From: Halomonas smyrnensis AAD6
GTDB taxonomy: Bacteria; Pseudomonadota; Gammaproteobacteria; Pseudomonadales; Halomonadaceae
Direction of reading: 5' to 3'
Assembly: GCF_000265245.1 (NCBI RefSeq)
Contig: NZ_AJKS02000001.1
Location: forward strand, 310,001 to 374,000
Length of the DNA stretch: 64,000 bases
This document shows positions 49,401-57,741 of this stretch, in pieces. The notes beneath the pieces are model-generated. The model was given only the letters and a program-made list of their open reading frames with translations, did not search any database and was not told the DNA's origin. Numbering within the stretch: position 1 is the first letter of the stretch; each line of letters opens with the position of its first letter. The position numbers were made by a program, and so were the translations under genes.

Positions 49401-49468
49401 AGGTCCACGAGGCCGAGATCGTCAGCCCCATCTTCCTCGACCCCAAGGGAGAGCGTCAGAATGTCTAA
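46415..49468 (+). CDS. soxA: Sarcosine oxidase alpha subunit
   Basis: Large subunit, 1017 residues: N-terminal ferredoxin-like fold without cluster cysteines (about 18-110), a nucleotide-binding domain from about 176 (DVLVVGAGPAGLAAALAAARSG) with GAHERPLVYGNNDVPGNM, and a GCV_T-like folate domain (about 610-1000; KVGILDASTLGKIDIQGPDA, GEHF replaced by GELAYEINV). The folate domain takes up the methylene group as methylene-THF. Translation is coupled to soxD. Confidence 0.95.
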   Translation: MSQPNAQENRLAQGGRIDRSRRLSFTFNGKTYQGHAGDTLASALLANGVDIVNRSFKYSRPRGIFAAGAEEPNALVQLGVSEAGQVPNVRATQQALYDGLTARSTNGWPNVQRDLMGLVGKLGGGFMPPGFYYKTFMAPASMWMTYEKVIRKGAGLGRSPLESDPDIYDHMHQHCDVLVVGAGPAGLAAALAAARSGARVIVADEQEEMGGTLLDSRELLDDKPAEQWVAETVEALSNMDNVTLLPRTTANGYHDHNFVTLHERRTEHLADTAPLKDGLRQVRSRLHRVRAGRVVLATGAHERPLVYGNNDVPGNMLAGAVSTYVRRYGVVPGNKLVLSVSNDHAYRAALDWVEAGRDVVAIADARANPDGELVEQARAKGIRIIAGAAVVEAKGDARVSAARIAKVDLQGFRVVGGAETLSCDTIASSGGYSPVIHLASHTGSRPTWNEELLGFVPNTVKGVAAAGGARGVYATGAVLADGAEAGLDAATEAGFSAASLGLPRVAERSDGAAVALYQVPHEKATLRAPKQFVDLQNDVTAAGIEVATREGFESIEHVKRYTAMGFGTDQGKLGNINGMAIAARVLGRSIPEVGTTVFRPNYTPVTFGAIVGRHCGELFDPERYTAMHQWHVEQGAAFEEVGQWMRPWYFPRKVNGKTETMHEAVARECLAVREKVGILDASTLGKIDIQGPDAREFLGRVYTNKWAKLAPGRVRYGLMCKDDGMVFDDGTTSCLGDNHFLMTTSTGGAATVLEWLEIWHQTEWPELDVYFNSVTDHWATMTITGPEARKLMEEVTTEVDLDKDSFKFMDWKEGKVAGVPARIFRISFTGELAYEINVQANYALHVWETLFAHGDKYGLTPYGTETMHVLRAEKGFIIAGQDTDGSVTPEDLGMHWAIGYDKPFSWIGKRALTRPDTSRENRKQMVGLKPKDPTVVLEEGAQIVLDPNHSIPMPMEGHVTSSYYSPTLASGFALAVVKGGHQKMGETVYLPMVDGQVHEAEIVSPIFLDPKGERQNV

Positions 49469-50111
49469 CACTGCTGTTGAAACGGTCAGGACCTTCGATA
49501 CCCGCACCGAGGCCAAGATCCCGGTCGAATCGCCGCTCACCTACAGCTATCGTCGTTCGGGGGCTCCGGCCCCCACCGCCAAGAGCCGGGTGGTGATGCG
49601 CGAGAGGGCCTTCCTCGGCCACCTGGTGCTGTGCGGCGGCGCCGTGGTGCTCGACGGCGCGGTGCGCGCGGTGCTCGGCATCTCCCTGCCCGGCGAGCCC
49701 CAGGGCCTGGTCCAGGACGACGAGGGCAAGCGCTCGATCCAGTGGGTCTCCCCGGACGAGTGGCTGGTGATCGTGCCCGGCGGCGAGGAGTTCGAGCTCG
49801 AGAACCGCCTGCGCGCGGCGCTGGGCGACGCCCACTTCGCGATCAGCAACGTCAGCGGCGGCCAGACCCTGGTCGAGCTCGAGGGCGAGGCCGCCCGCGA
49901 GGTGCTGATGAAGTCGGTGGTCTATGACGTCCATCCGAGCCACTTCCCGGTCGGCAAGGGCGTGACCACCATCTTCGCCAAGACCACCGTGGTGCTGCGT
50001 CGTCCGAGCGAGGAGCGCTGGGAGCTGGTGGTGCGCCGCAGCTTCGCCGACTATACCTATCGCTGGCTGCTGGATGCCGGCGAGGAATACGCCATCGGCG
50101 TCGAGCGCTGA
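49461..50111 (+). CDS. soxG: Sarcosine oxidase gamma subunit
   Basis: Fourth subunit, 216 residues, a GCV_T-like fold without catalytic residues of its own (LCGGAVVLDGAVRAVLGISLPG, SIQWVSPDEWLVI, NVSGGQTLVELEG). It overlaps soxA by 8 nt, so all four sox genes are probably translated together. A 9-bp hairpin follows. Confidence 0.93.
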   Translation: MSNTAVETVRTFDTRTEAKIPVESPLTYSYRRSGAPAPTAKSRVVMRERAFLGHLVLCGGAVVLDGAVRAVLGISLPGEPQGLVQDDEGKRSIQWVSPDEWLVIVPGGEEFELENRLRAALGDAHFAISNVSGGQTLVELEGEAAREVLMKSVVYDVHPSHFPVGKGVTTIFAKTTVVLRRPSEERWELVVRRSFADYTYRWLLDAGEEYAIGVER

Positions 50112-50136
50112 GCGCCCCGCCATCCCGTTGTGCTAT

Positions 50137-50159
50137 CAGGCCGGGGCTTCCCCGGCCTG
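50137..50159 (+). other. Hairpin between soxG and purU
   Basis: AGGCCGGGG and CCCCGGCCT with a 3-nt loop, no T run; 26 nt past soxG. Possible attenuator or processing site before purU. Confidence 0.5.
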
Positions 50160-50179
50160 CTTCGTCAGGAGATTCTCCC

Positions 50180-51058
50180 ATGAGCCACAGCGCCGGCAAG
50201 AGCGCCGATACCTGGATTCTCACTGCCCAGTGCCCCAGCCGCCTGGGCACCGTCGACGTGGTGACCCGCTTCCTGAAGGAGAGCCGCTGCTACATCACCG
50301 AGCAGCAGTCCTTCGACGACCATCACGGCGAGCGCTTCTTCATCCGCACCGAGTTCCGCCCGCTGGAGCCGGACTTCGATGCCGAGGCCTTCCAGGCCGC
50401 CTTCGCCGCCCGCGCCGCCGAGTTCGAGATGGCCTTCGAGCTGACCGCGCCGGACGCTCGGATGCCGGTGGTGATCATGGTGTCCAAGGCGGACCATTGC
50501 CTGAACGACCTGCTGTATCGCTATCGCACCGGTCAGCTGCCGATCGAGATTCGCGCGGTGGTCTCCAACCACCCGGACCTCCAGCCGCTGGCCGACTGGC
50601 ACGGGCTGCCGTACTACCACTTCCCGATCACCGCCGAGACCAAGGCCGAGCAGGAGGCCAGAGTGTGGGAGGTGGTCGAGGAGACCGGCGCCGAGCTGGT
50701 GATCCTGGCCCGCTACATGCAGGTGCTCTCCAGCGACATGTGCGAGAAGCTCTCCGGCCGCGCGATCAACATCCATCACTCGCTGCTGCCGGGCTTCAAG
50801 GGCGCCAAGCCCTATCACCAGGCCTTCGAGAAGGGCGTCAAGCTGGTCGGCGCCACCGCGCACTACATCAACGACGACCTGGACGAGGGGCCCATCATCA
50901 CCCAGGGCGTGGAGCCGGTCGGCCACGCCGACGATCCCGAGGATCTGGTGGCCAAGGGCCGCGACATCGAATGCCTGACCCTGGCGCGCGCCGTCGACGC
51001 CCACGTGGCACGTCGGGTGTTCCTGCACGGCCGCCGCACGGTGGTGTTCTCGCGCTAA
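50180..51058 (+). CDS. purU: Formyltetrahydrofolate deformylase
   Basis: Hydrolyses 10-formyl-THF to formate and THF, returning folate to sarcosine oxidase. 292 residues: ACT domain (about 11-90; TWILTAQCPSRLGTVDVVT), then a formyltransferase-like domain with catalytic Asn197, His199 (NIHHSLLPGFKGAKPY) and Asp235 (INDDLDEGP). Last gene of the glyA-sox operon. The final 70-85 bp are repeated once right after the stop. Confidence 0.95.
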   Translation: MSHSAGKSADTWILTAQCPSRLGTVDVVTRFLKESRCYITEQQSFDDHHGERFFIRTEFRPLEPDFDAEAFQAAFAARAAEFEMAFELTAPDARMPVVIMVSKADHCLNDLLYRYRTGQLPIEIRAVVSNHPDLQPLADWHGLPYYHFPITAETKAEQEARVWEVVEETGAELVILARYMQVLSSDMCEKLSGRAINIHHSLLPGFKGAKPYHQAFEKGVKLVGATAHYINDDLDEGPIITQGVEPVGHADDPEDLVAKGRDIECLTLARAVDAHVARRVFLHGRRTVVFSR

Positions 51059-51183
51059 CCAAGGCCAAGGGGGCAGGGGCGCCAGATCGAGTGCCCCTGA
51101 TGCCTGCCGCACGCGCCGTCGACGCCCACGTGGCGCGTCGGGTGTTCCTGCACGGCCGCCGCACGGTGGTGTTCTCGCGCTGA
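51059..51183 (+). repeat. One extra copy (125 bp) of the purU 3' end
   Basis: From about 51111 to the stop at 51183 the sequence repeats the purU tail with two or three changes, at least two of them synonymous. Upstream of that (51086-51105) is a looser echo of the preceding codons. An ATG at 51100 is in frame with the tail, making a 27-codon reading frame. The copy lies before the purU terminator, so it is transcribed with purU. Confidence 0.92.
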
Positions 51184-51226
51184 TCGTTCGCTGTGATCTC
51201 AGGGCCGCTCGCCCGAGCGGCCTTGC

Positions 51227-51264
51227 ACGGCCATCGCTTCCCCGGCGATGGCCGTCGTCTTTTT
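51227..51264 (+). terminator. Terminator of the glyA-sox-purU operon
   Basis: ACGGCCATCGC and GCGATGGCCGT form an 11-bp stem, followed by CGTCTTTTTCC. Confidence 0.8.
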
Positions 51265-51364
51265 CCTGCTCCACCGCCTCCCGCTCTGTCCCGTCCTGGC
51301 CCCTCGTCACTCGTTCAATAGTCGTAGGGCGGGTGCTTCGCCTGCGCCGCCCCTGAGCGTGAAT

Positions 51365-51378
51365 TGTTATATATAACA
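51365..51378. promoter_or_regulatory. TGTTATATATAACA palindrome before the TRAP operon
   Basis: Perfect 14-bp palindrome in GC-rich surroundings, 245 nt before dctP. Form and size suit a GntR-type repressor operator; no GntR gene is in the window. Confidence 0.45.
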
Positions 51379-51622
51379 GCGTGTTACTTCGTTGTCGGTG
51401 CGTATCGTTGAGCGATGTACGTTGAAAGTCGCTGTTGGCCGCGGCCTCCGGGGACACTACGTTTTGATGCGGAAGGTATTTCCAGAGACATGGATCGTGT
51501 TGCCCATGTCGTCGGCGTCCCTCGGGCGCCGGCGGCATGGGGTCAAACCAGAACAGACAACAACAAGCCCTCCGTCATCGCGCCGTGCGGGACGGACGCA
51601 ACACCAACGAGGAGTCCTCGCC

Positions 51623-52780
51623 ATGCAAGACGACCAGCAGCCCAAGCGCACTTCGTCCGATCGCGTCGCGACATCGGGCAGCGGTGCCGGCAATCGTCGC
51701 AACTTCCTGAAGGCCGCCGCGATCGGCTCCGCGGCGGCGGTCGCGGCCCCCTGGATCGGCAATGTCCAGGCCCAGCAGGGCATCCGCATCCGCATGCAGT
51801 CCTCCTGGCAGCCGGGTACCGTCGGCTATCGCACCTTCGAGTCCTGGGCCAACGGCGTGGCCGAGGCCACCAGCGGTGAGGTCAGCATTGAGCCGTTCCC
51901 GGCCGGCGCCGTGGCCGGGGCCTTCGAGGTCGCCGATGCGGTGCGCAACGGCGTGCTCGACGGTCAGAACTGGTTCACCGTCTACTGGCCCGGCAAGATG
52001 CCGGCCGGCGTCTTCCTCACCGCCTTCCCCATGGGCCTGTCGCTGCCCCACCAGTGGGACATGATGTTCGGCGCCTACGGCGGCTTCGGCATCGCCAAGG
52101 AGCTGTACCGCAAGCAGGGCCAGGAGCTGCTGGGCTATGTCCACCATGACCTCAACCTGATCCACTCCAAGATCCCGCTACGCAGCTTCGACGACTTCGA
52201 CGGGGTCAAGATCCGCATGCCCGGCGGCATCGTGGCCGAGACCTTCGCCGAGATGGGGGCGCGGACCACGCTGCTGCCCGGTTCCGAGGTCTATCCGGCG
52301 CTGGAGAAGGGCACCATCGACGCCGCCGACTTCACCGGGGCGGCGGTCAACTACGAGCTCGGCTTCTGGCAGGTGGCCGACTACATCATCATGGGCCCGC
52401 CCTCCACGCCGTGCCTGCACCAGGCGGTCGACCTGATGGACATCTCGGTCAACCGCCGCGTCTATGAGCGCATGTCCTCCCAGACCCAGGATCTGATGCA
52501 CGACCTGGTGGCGGCCTATTCCCGCGAGCACTATGCGGCGATCCAGAAGGCCAACGCCGAGGCCTGGCCCAAGTACCGCGAGAAGGGCGTCGAGATCATC
52601 CACCTCTCCGAGGAGGACGCCGATCGCTTCCGCCAGGTGTCCATTCCGCTGTGGTTCAAGTGGGCCAACAAGGACCCGGATGCCGCGCGCATGTTCCGCG
52701 CCCACCTCGACACCATGATGGATCCGGCGGTGGCGCTGATCACCGAGGACGACATCAAGGACTTCGAGCTCAACGTCTGA
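51623..52780 (+). CDS. TRAP transporter substrate-binding protein (DctP family)
   Basis: Periplasmic binding protein of 385 residues. A twin-arginine signal (NRRNFLKAAAIGSAAAV, Arg25-Arg26; cut after about residue 50) suggests Tat export. The mature part is DctP-like (IRMQSSWQPGTVGYRTFESWANGVAEATSG, FDGVKIRMPGGIVAETFAEMGA) and nearest in style to the 2-oxo-acid (TakP-like) branch. The substrate is not determined; an oxo or hydroxy acid is possible. RBS GAGGAG. The membrane protein gene follows after 144 nt. Confidence 0.9.
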   Translation: MQDDQQPKRTSSDRVATSGSGAGNRRNFLKAAAIGSAAAVAAPWIGNVQAQQGIRIRMQSSWQPGTVGYRTFESWANGVAEATSGEVSIEPFPAGAVAGAFEVADAVRNGVLDGQNWFTVYWPGKMPAGVFLTAFPMGLSLPHQWDMMFGAYGGFGIAKELYRKQGQELLGYVHHDLNLIHSKIPLRSFDDFDGVKIRMPGGIVAETFAEMGARTTLLPGSEVYPALEKGTIDAADFTGAAVNYELGFWQVADYIIMGPPSTPCLHQAVDLMDISVNRRVYERMSSQTQDLMHDLVAAYSREHYAAIQKANAEAWPKYREKGVEIIHLSEEDADRFRQVSIPLWFKWANKDPDAARMFRAHLDTMMDPAVALITEDDIKDFELNV

Positions 52781-52924
52781 TCCCTCTGATCGACCCGCCG
52801 GGGGTTGTGGGCCGAGCGCCGCAGCCCCCGGCCTGCCTGGGTCGCCATGCCCTGATCCTGCATCCCGTCGGCTAGATGATCCGTCGCCATCGCCGGGAAG
52901 CGATGGTATCGCGGAGGAGTTTTC

Positions 52925-55120
52925 ATGAATCTCGAGATCAATTTCGTGCTGCCGCACTGGCTCTACTGGTCGGTCCTGTTCTTCCTGCCGCTGCTGGTGA
53001 TGTGGCTCGTCGACCGCAGCTTCCGGCGCGGCGGGACCATCAGCGGCGGCGACACCGGAGAGATTCCCGGCGAGGCCCCGGTGGAGAGCTACCGGCCCCC
53101 GGGCAACGTCTTCACCGCCGTGATCGATCGCATTTCCGGGTTCTTCGGCCGCTACGTGGCCTACTGGGCGCTGATCGCGCCCTTCGTGTTCGCCTATGAA
53201 GTGCTGATGCGCTACGCCTTCAATTCGCCGACCAACTGGGCCCACGAGTCTATGACCCTGATGTTCGGCATGCAGTACCTGATCGCCGGGGCCTTCGCCC
53301 TGCGCGAAGGCGGGCACGTGCGCGTCGACATCCTCTATCAGCGGGCCAGGCCGGTGAACAAGGCGGCGCTCGATCTGGTGACCTCGGTCTTCTTCTTCAT
53401 CTTCACTGTCGCGCTGCTGGTGACCGGCTGGAAGTTCTTCTCCCAGGCGGTGAGCGACAAGCTGTTCTTCGGCTCGAGCTACGCCAACGAGACCTCCTTC
53501 ACCGAATGGGCGATCCAGTTCTATCCGGTGAAGTTCATGCTGTTCTTCGGCGCGCTGCTGCTGCTGCTGCAGGGCATCGCCCAGCTGATCCGCGATTTCC
53601 AGGCCTTCCGCCATCATCGTGCCGCCGAGCATCACGGCCGCGGCTTCGCCCACCTGCTGGTGGCGCTGGGGGCGGTGCTGGCCGCCTGGACGCTGTTCGA
53701 GATGGTCAACATCGCGGTCACCGACTACCAGAGCCTGGCCGGCAGCCTCGAGAACATCCTCAGCGGGCTGGGCATCGGCGGCCTGACCCTGGTGATGTTC
53801 GGCACCCTGATGGTGGTGCTGGTGGCGGGCCTGCCGCTGGCCTTCGTCACCGGCGGTCTGGGGGTGGCCTTCCTCTACCTGGTGGGCGATCAGCACATGC
53901 TCAACCTGATGCCGTCGCGCATCTTCCCGATGATGACCAACTACCAGCTGTCGGCCATTCCGCTGTTCATCTTCATGGCCTCGGTGCTGGAGAAGGCCGG
54001 GATCATCGAGGAGCTGTTCGATGTCGTCTACAAGTGGATGGGCGGCCTCAAGGCGGGCCTGGCCATCGCCACCATCATCGCCTCCACGCTGCTCGCCGCC
54101 ATGGTCGGCGTGATCGGCGCCGCGGTGGTGACCATGGGCCTGATCGCCCTGCCGGCGATGCTCAAGCGCCACTACGACCCGGAGATCGCCATCGGCTCGA
54201 TCATGGCCGGCGGCACCCTGGGCATCCTGATTCCGCCGTCGATCCTGGCGATCATCTACGGCGTCATCGCCCAGCAGTCGGTGGGCGAGCTGTATCTCGG
54301 CTCGCTGATTCCCGGCCTGCTGCTGGCCTTCATGTACGGCTTCTACTGCTGGATGCGCGGCACGCTGAACATCAAGGTGGCACCGCCGATGCCGGTGGAG
54401 GACCGCGTCGATATGAAGGAGAAGCTGCGCCTGCTGCGCAACATGCTGGCGCCCATCGTGCTGGTGGTGCTGGTGCTGGGCATCATCTTCACCGGTATCG
54501 CCACCCCGGTGGAGGCGGCCGGCATCGGCACCTTCGGCGCGCTGGTGGTGGCGGCGCTGCACAAGCGCCTGACCTGGCCCAATCTGCATGCCGCCTGCAT
54601 GACCACCCTGGTCGCCTCGGCGATGGTGATGTGGATCATCTTCGGCGCCAGCATCTTCGTCGGCTTCTATATCCTGCAGGGCGGCCAGACCTTCGTGCAG
54701 GAGCTGATCTCCGGCGCCGGCCTCGGCCCCTACGCGGTGCTGGCGCTGATGATGGTGCTGCTGGTGGCGCTGGGCATGTTCCTGGACTGGGTCGGCATCC
54801 TGCTGCTGGCGGTGCCGATCTTCGTGCCGCTGATCAAGGGGCTCTCCTTCGACGGGGTGTTCGGCCTGCCCGGCGTGGCACCCGCCGATGTGTCGCTGTG
54901 GTTCGGGGTCATCTACCTGGTGAACATGCAGATGTCCTTCCTCAGCCCGCCGTTCGGCTACGCCCTGTTCTACATCAAGGGGGTGTGTCCGCCGCACATC
55001 ACCATGGGCCAGATCTTCCGTTCGTCCTTCCCGTTCCTGGGCATCCAGGCGCTGGGGCTGATCCTGGTGATCATGTTCCCGGCACTGGTGACCTGGCTGC
55101 CGAATCTCGCCTACGGCTAG
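52925..55120 (+). CDS. TRAP transporter fused small and large membrane subunits (DctQM)
   Basis: 731-residue fusion. The DctQ part (about 1-245) has an extra N-terminal segment, then four membrane helices (AYEVLMRYAFNSPTNWAHE, REGGHVRVDILYQ). The DctM part (about 255-731) has some 12 segments (GGTLGILIPPSILAIIYG, SPPFGYALFYIKGV). Fused QM proteins are known in the 2-oxo-acid/sialic acid type. Works with the upstream binding protein as a sodium-driven importer. RBS GGAGGAG. Confidence 0.93.
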   Translation: MNLEINFVLPHWLYWSVLFFLPLLVMWLVDRSFRRGGTISGGDTGEIPGEAPVESYRPPGNVFTAVIDRISGFFGRYVAYWALIAPFVFAYEVLMRYAFNSPTNWAHESMTLMFGMQYLIAGAFALREGGHVRVDILYQRARPVNKAALDLVTSVFFFIFTVALLVTGWKFFSQAVSDKLFFGSSYANETSFTEWAIQFYPVKFMLFFGALLLLLQGIAQLIRDFQAFRHHRAAEHHGRGFAHLLVALGAVLAAWTLFEMVNIAVTDYQSLAGSLENILSGLGIGGLTLVMFGTLMVVLVAGLPLAFVTGGLGVAFLYLVGDQHMLNLMPSRIFPMMTNYQLSAIPLFIFMASVLEKAGIIEELFDVVYKWMGGLKAGLAIATIIASTLLAAMVGVIGAAVVTMGLIALPAMLKRHYDPEIAIGSIMAGGTLGILIPPSILAIIYGVIAQQSVGELYLGSLIPGLLLAFMYGFYCWMRGTLNIKVAPPMPVEDRVDMKEKLRLLRNMLAPIVLVVLVLGIIFTGIATPVEAAGIGTFGALVVAALHKRLTWPNLHAACMTTLVASAMVMWIIFGASIFVGFYILQGGQTFVQELISGAGLGPYAVLALMMVLLVALGMFLDWVGILLLAVPIFVPLIKGLSFDGVFGLPGVAPADVSLWFGVIYLVNMQMSFLSPPFGYALFYIKGVCPPHITMGQIFRSSFPFLGIQALGLILVIMFPALVTWLPNLAYG

Positions 55121-55144
55121 GCGACGGCGCAGGCCATCAGCGAC

Positions 55145-55173
55145 GACGCCCCCGATCGGGGGCGTCATCTTTT
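55145..55173 (+). terminator. Terminator after the TRAP genes
   Basis: GACGCCCCCGA/TCGGGGGCGTC perfect palindrome then ATCTTTT. Confidence 0.85.
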
Positions 55174-55266
55174 CAAACTGTTACACGATGGCGGTGAACC
55201 CTCGCCGATGATCATCGTCACAGGGGGGCAGCCCACGCATGCATGACAATGTTTTCGGAGGTATCT

Positions 55267-55668
55267 ATGCAACGTATCACCGCCCTGTTCTCCGCCGCCC
55301 TGCTCAGTGCCGGCATGATGAGCTCCATGGCGTATGCACAGGACAGCGCCGACGCCACCGCCAGCCAGGGCCAGGCGCAGGCCGCGACCCAGAACTTCTC
55401 CGACGCCCAGCTTCAGAAGTTCGCCGACGCCTCCGAGGAAATCGCGGTGATCTCCCAGGATTACACCCAGCAGCTGCAGAATGCCGAGGGTGAGAAGGCC
55501 CAGCAGGACGTCCGCCAGGAAGCCAACGACCAGATGGTCGAAGCGGTCCAGGATAGCGGCCTCGAGGTAGAAACCTTCAACGCCATCGGCCAGGCGATCC
55601 AGCAGAACCCCGAGCTGATGCAGCGCGTCCAGGGCATGGCGCAGGGCAACGGTGAATCCGCTTCCTGA
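55267..55668 (+). CDS. Secreted DUF4168 protein
   Basis: 133 residues with a signal peptide (1 to about 25, ending AYA). The mature part is Gln-, Ala- and acid-rich and helical, with the DUF4168 pattern (FSDAQLQKFADASEEIAVISQDY, FNAIGQAIQQNPELMQRV). Likely periplasmic; function unknown. Start at the ATG behind GGAGG; an ATG eight codons earlier overlaps that site. Flanked by terminators, so it is a single-gene unit. Confidence 0.85.
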   Translation: MQRITALFSAALLSAGMMSSMAYAQDSADATASQGQAQAATQNFSDAQLQKFADASEEIAVISQDYTQQLQNAEGEKAQQDVRQEANDQMVEAVQDSGLEVETFNAIGQAIQQNPELMQRVQGMAQGNGESAS

Positions 55669-55699
55669 TCCCGTCATCCCGCCACATCCCTGTGCGATG

Positions 55700-55725
55700 A
55701 AAGGCCACCCCTCGGGGTGGCCTTT
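55700..55725 (+). terminator. Terminator after the DUF4168 gene
   Basis: AAAGGCCACC and GGTGGCCTTT stem followed by CTGCGTTT. Confidence 0.75.
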
Positions 55726-55817
55726 CTGCGTTTGACCGGCGAGATGACGGCTCTTTACACCGTCCCCGGCGCCTTTCAGACTTGGCTTATCCTCAACGAC
55801 CGGGTAGGCACTGGGCC

Positions 55818-57728
55818 ATGGATGTGGAACTGCTGGAAATCCGCCAGCATCTCGGGCGCTTCCCGCCCTTCGAGACGCTGTCAGACGAACTGCTCGACGA
55901 GGTGGCGAGCAACGTCGAGGTGGCCTATTTCAAGGCCGACACCGACATCCTGACCCTCGACCAGGAGCTCCACGAGCTGTGCTACATCCGTAGCGGCGCG
56001 GTGGAGGTCTACCGTCGCGGTGGCGAGCTCTACAACCGCCGAGGCGAGGGCGAGATCTTCGGCCAGTTCAGCCTGCTGCGAAACAACCGGGTCCGCTATC
56101 CCGTGCGGGCGATGGAAGACTCGCTGATCTACTTCATTCCCGAGGCGGTCTTCCAGCGTCTCTGCCAGGCCGACGACGACTTCGCCGACTTCGTCGAGCT
56201 GCTGCGCCCGCGCCTCGAGAGCGTGGTCGAGGAGCAGAAGAAGAACAACGACATGATGATCACCCGGGTGCGCAAGCTGGTCACGCGCTACCCGCTGATG
56301 GTCGATGCCTCGACCACCGTTCAGGAGGCTGCGCGCCAGATCACCGACTTCCAGGCCTCGGCGGTGCTGGTGCTCGACGACCCCGGCGAGGACGACAACC
56401 CGCGCTATACCTTCCGCGACATCGAGGAGCGCGCCTGGCAGCTTCGCGGCATCCTCACCGACAGCGACTTCCGCACCCGGGTGGTGGCCGAGGGGCTGTC
56501 GCCGGACACGCCGGTCGGCGAGGTGGTGGTCGGCAACGTCATCGCCATCCAGTCCGACGAGTCGGTGCAGGAAGCGATGCTGATCATGCTGCGCCATAAC
56601 ATTCATCACCTGCCGGTGATGTATCGTCGCCGCCCGGTGGGCATCGTGCACCTCTCGGACATCATCCGCTACGAGACCCAGAGCAGCCTTTACCTGGTCA
56701 GCAACATCTTCCACCAGCCCAACGCCGAGGGTCTGGCGCGGTTGGCGCCGGACGTCAGTGCGGCCTTCGTGCGCATGGTCGAGGAGGGCGCCGACTCGCG
56801 CATGGTGGGCAGTGCCCTGTCGACCATCGGGCGGAGCTTCACCCGTCGGCTGCTGGAACTGGGCGAGGAACGGCTGGGGCCGCCGCCGGTGCCTTACTGC
56901 TTCATGGCGCTGGGCTCCATGGCCCGCAACGAGCAGTCGATCGCCACCGATCAGGACAATGCCCTGGTGCTGTCCGACGACTTCGATCCCGAACAGCACG
57001 ACGCCTACTTCCTCGAGCTGGCCCAGTTCGTCAGCGATGGCCTGGACGCCTGCGGTTATCCCTACTGCAAGGGCGACATCATGGCCACCAACCAGAGCTG
57101 GCGGCAGCCCCTGGCCATCTGGAAACGCTATTTCACCGAGTGGATCGAGCACCCCAATCCCGAGCGGCTGCTGCACAGCTCGATCTTCTTCGATCTCGAC
57201 GCCGTCTATGGGGAAAACGTGCTGGTAGAGCAGCTTCAGGACCTGGTGGCCTACCAGGCCGCGCGGCATCCGCGCTTCCTGGCGGCGATGGCCCGCAACG
57301 CGCTGAATCGCACGCCGCCGCTGGGGTTCTTCCGCACCTTCGTGATGGAGAAGGACGGCAAGCACAACAACTCGATCAACCTGAAGCGCCGCGGCACCGC
57401 ACCGATGGTCGACCTGATCCGGGTGCATGCGCTGGCCTGCGGCTCCAGTGCCCAGAACAGCTTCGACCGGCTCGACGACATCGATCGCACCCAGCTGCTG
57501 GCCCCGGGGGTCAGCGATCGCCTGCGCTACGCCCTGGAGTTCCTGTCGATGTCGCGGATTCGTCACCAGGTGATCGACATCCAGCACGACCAGACGCCGG
57601 ACAACAACATCGAGCCGGAGAACGTCTCGAGCAGTGAGCGTCATCACCTCAAGGATGCCTTCCAGGCGCTGAGCCACGCCCAGAAGTTCCTCAAGTTCCG
57701 CTACCCGATGCCCTCGCGGTCCAAATGA
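55818..57728 (+). CDS. Cyclic-nucleotide/CBS-domain putative nucleotidyltransferase (DUF294)
   Basis: 636 residues: N-terminal cNMP-binding fold (about 15-130; CYIRSGAVEVYRRGGELYNRRGEGEIFGQFSLL), a CBS pair (about 160-300), a DUF294 nucleotidyltransferase domain with GSMARNEQSIATDQDNAL (about 365-382), and a helical DUF294 C-terminal domain. The G-S-x9-D-x-D motif supports nucleotidyl transfer to an unknown target, probably controlled by adenine nucleotides at the CBS pair. Paired 13 nt ahead of an exonuclease gene, an association also seen in Pseudomonas. Confidence 0.9.
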   Translation: MDVELLEIRQHLGRFPPFETLSDELLDEVASNVEVAYFKADTDILTLDQELHELCYIRSGAVEVYRRGGELYNRRGEGEIFGQFSLLRNNRVRYPVRAMEDSLIYFIPEAVFQRLCQADDDFADFVELLRPRLESVVEEQKKNNDMMITRVRKLVTRYPLMVDASTTVQEAARQITDFQASAVLVLDDPGEDDNPRYTFRDIEERAWQLRGILTDSDFRTRVVAEGLSPDTPVGEVVVGNVIAIQSDESVQEAMLIMLRHNIHHLPVMYRRRPVGIVHLSDIIRYETQSSLYLVSNIFHQPNAEGLARLAPDVSAAFVRMVEEGADSRMVGSALSTIGRSFTRRLLELGEERLGPPPVPYCFMALGSMARNEQSIATDQDNALVLSDDFDPEQHDAYFLELAQFVSDGLDACGYPYCKGDIMATNQSWRQPLAIWKRYFTEWIEHPNPERLLHSSIFFDLDAVYGENVLVEQLQDLVAYQAARHPRFLAAMARNALNRTPPLGFFRTFVMEKDGKHNNSINLKRRGTAPMVDLIRVHALACGSSAQNSFDRLDDIDRTQLLAPGVSDRLRYALEFLSMSRIRHQVIDIQHDQTPDNNIEPENVSSSERHHLKDAFQALSHAQKFLKFRYPMPSRSK

Positions 57729-57741
57729 GCGAGGTGCACGG

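Larger units (their letters stand above)
51184..51622. promoter_or_regulatory. Terminator and control region before the TRAP genes
   Basis: 439 nt without a gene. It holds a GGCCGCTCG/CGAGCGGCC stem (51203-51222), the purU terminator, then an A/T-rich patch with a 14-bp palindrome (51365). The rest to the dctP RBS shows no clear promoter. Confidence 0.55.

Noticed and set aside
46316..49540. A 1074-codon minus-strand frame antisense to soxA
   Set aside because: Exact mirror of soxA codon structure, rich in Val, Gly, His and Leu, with no recognisable domain.
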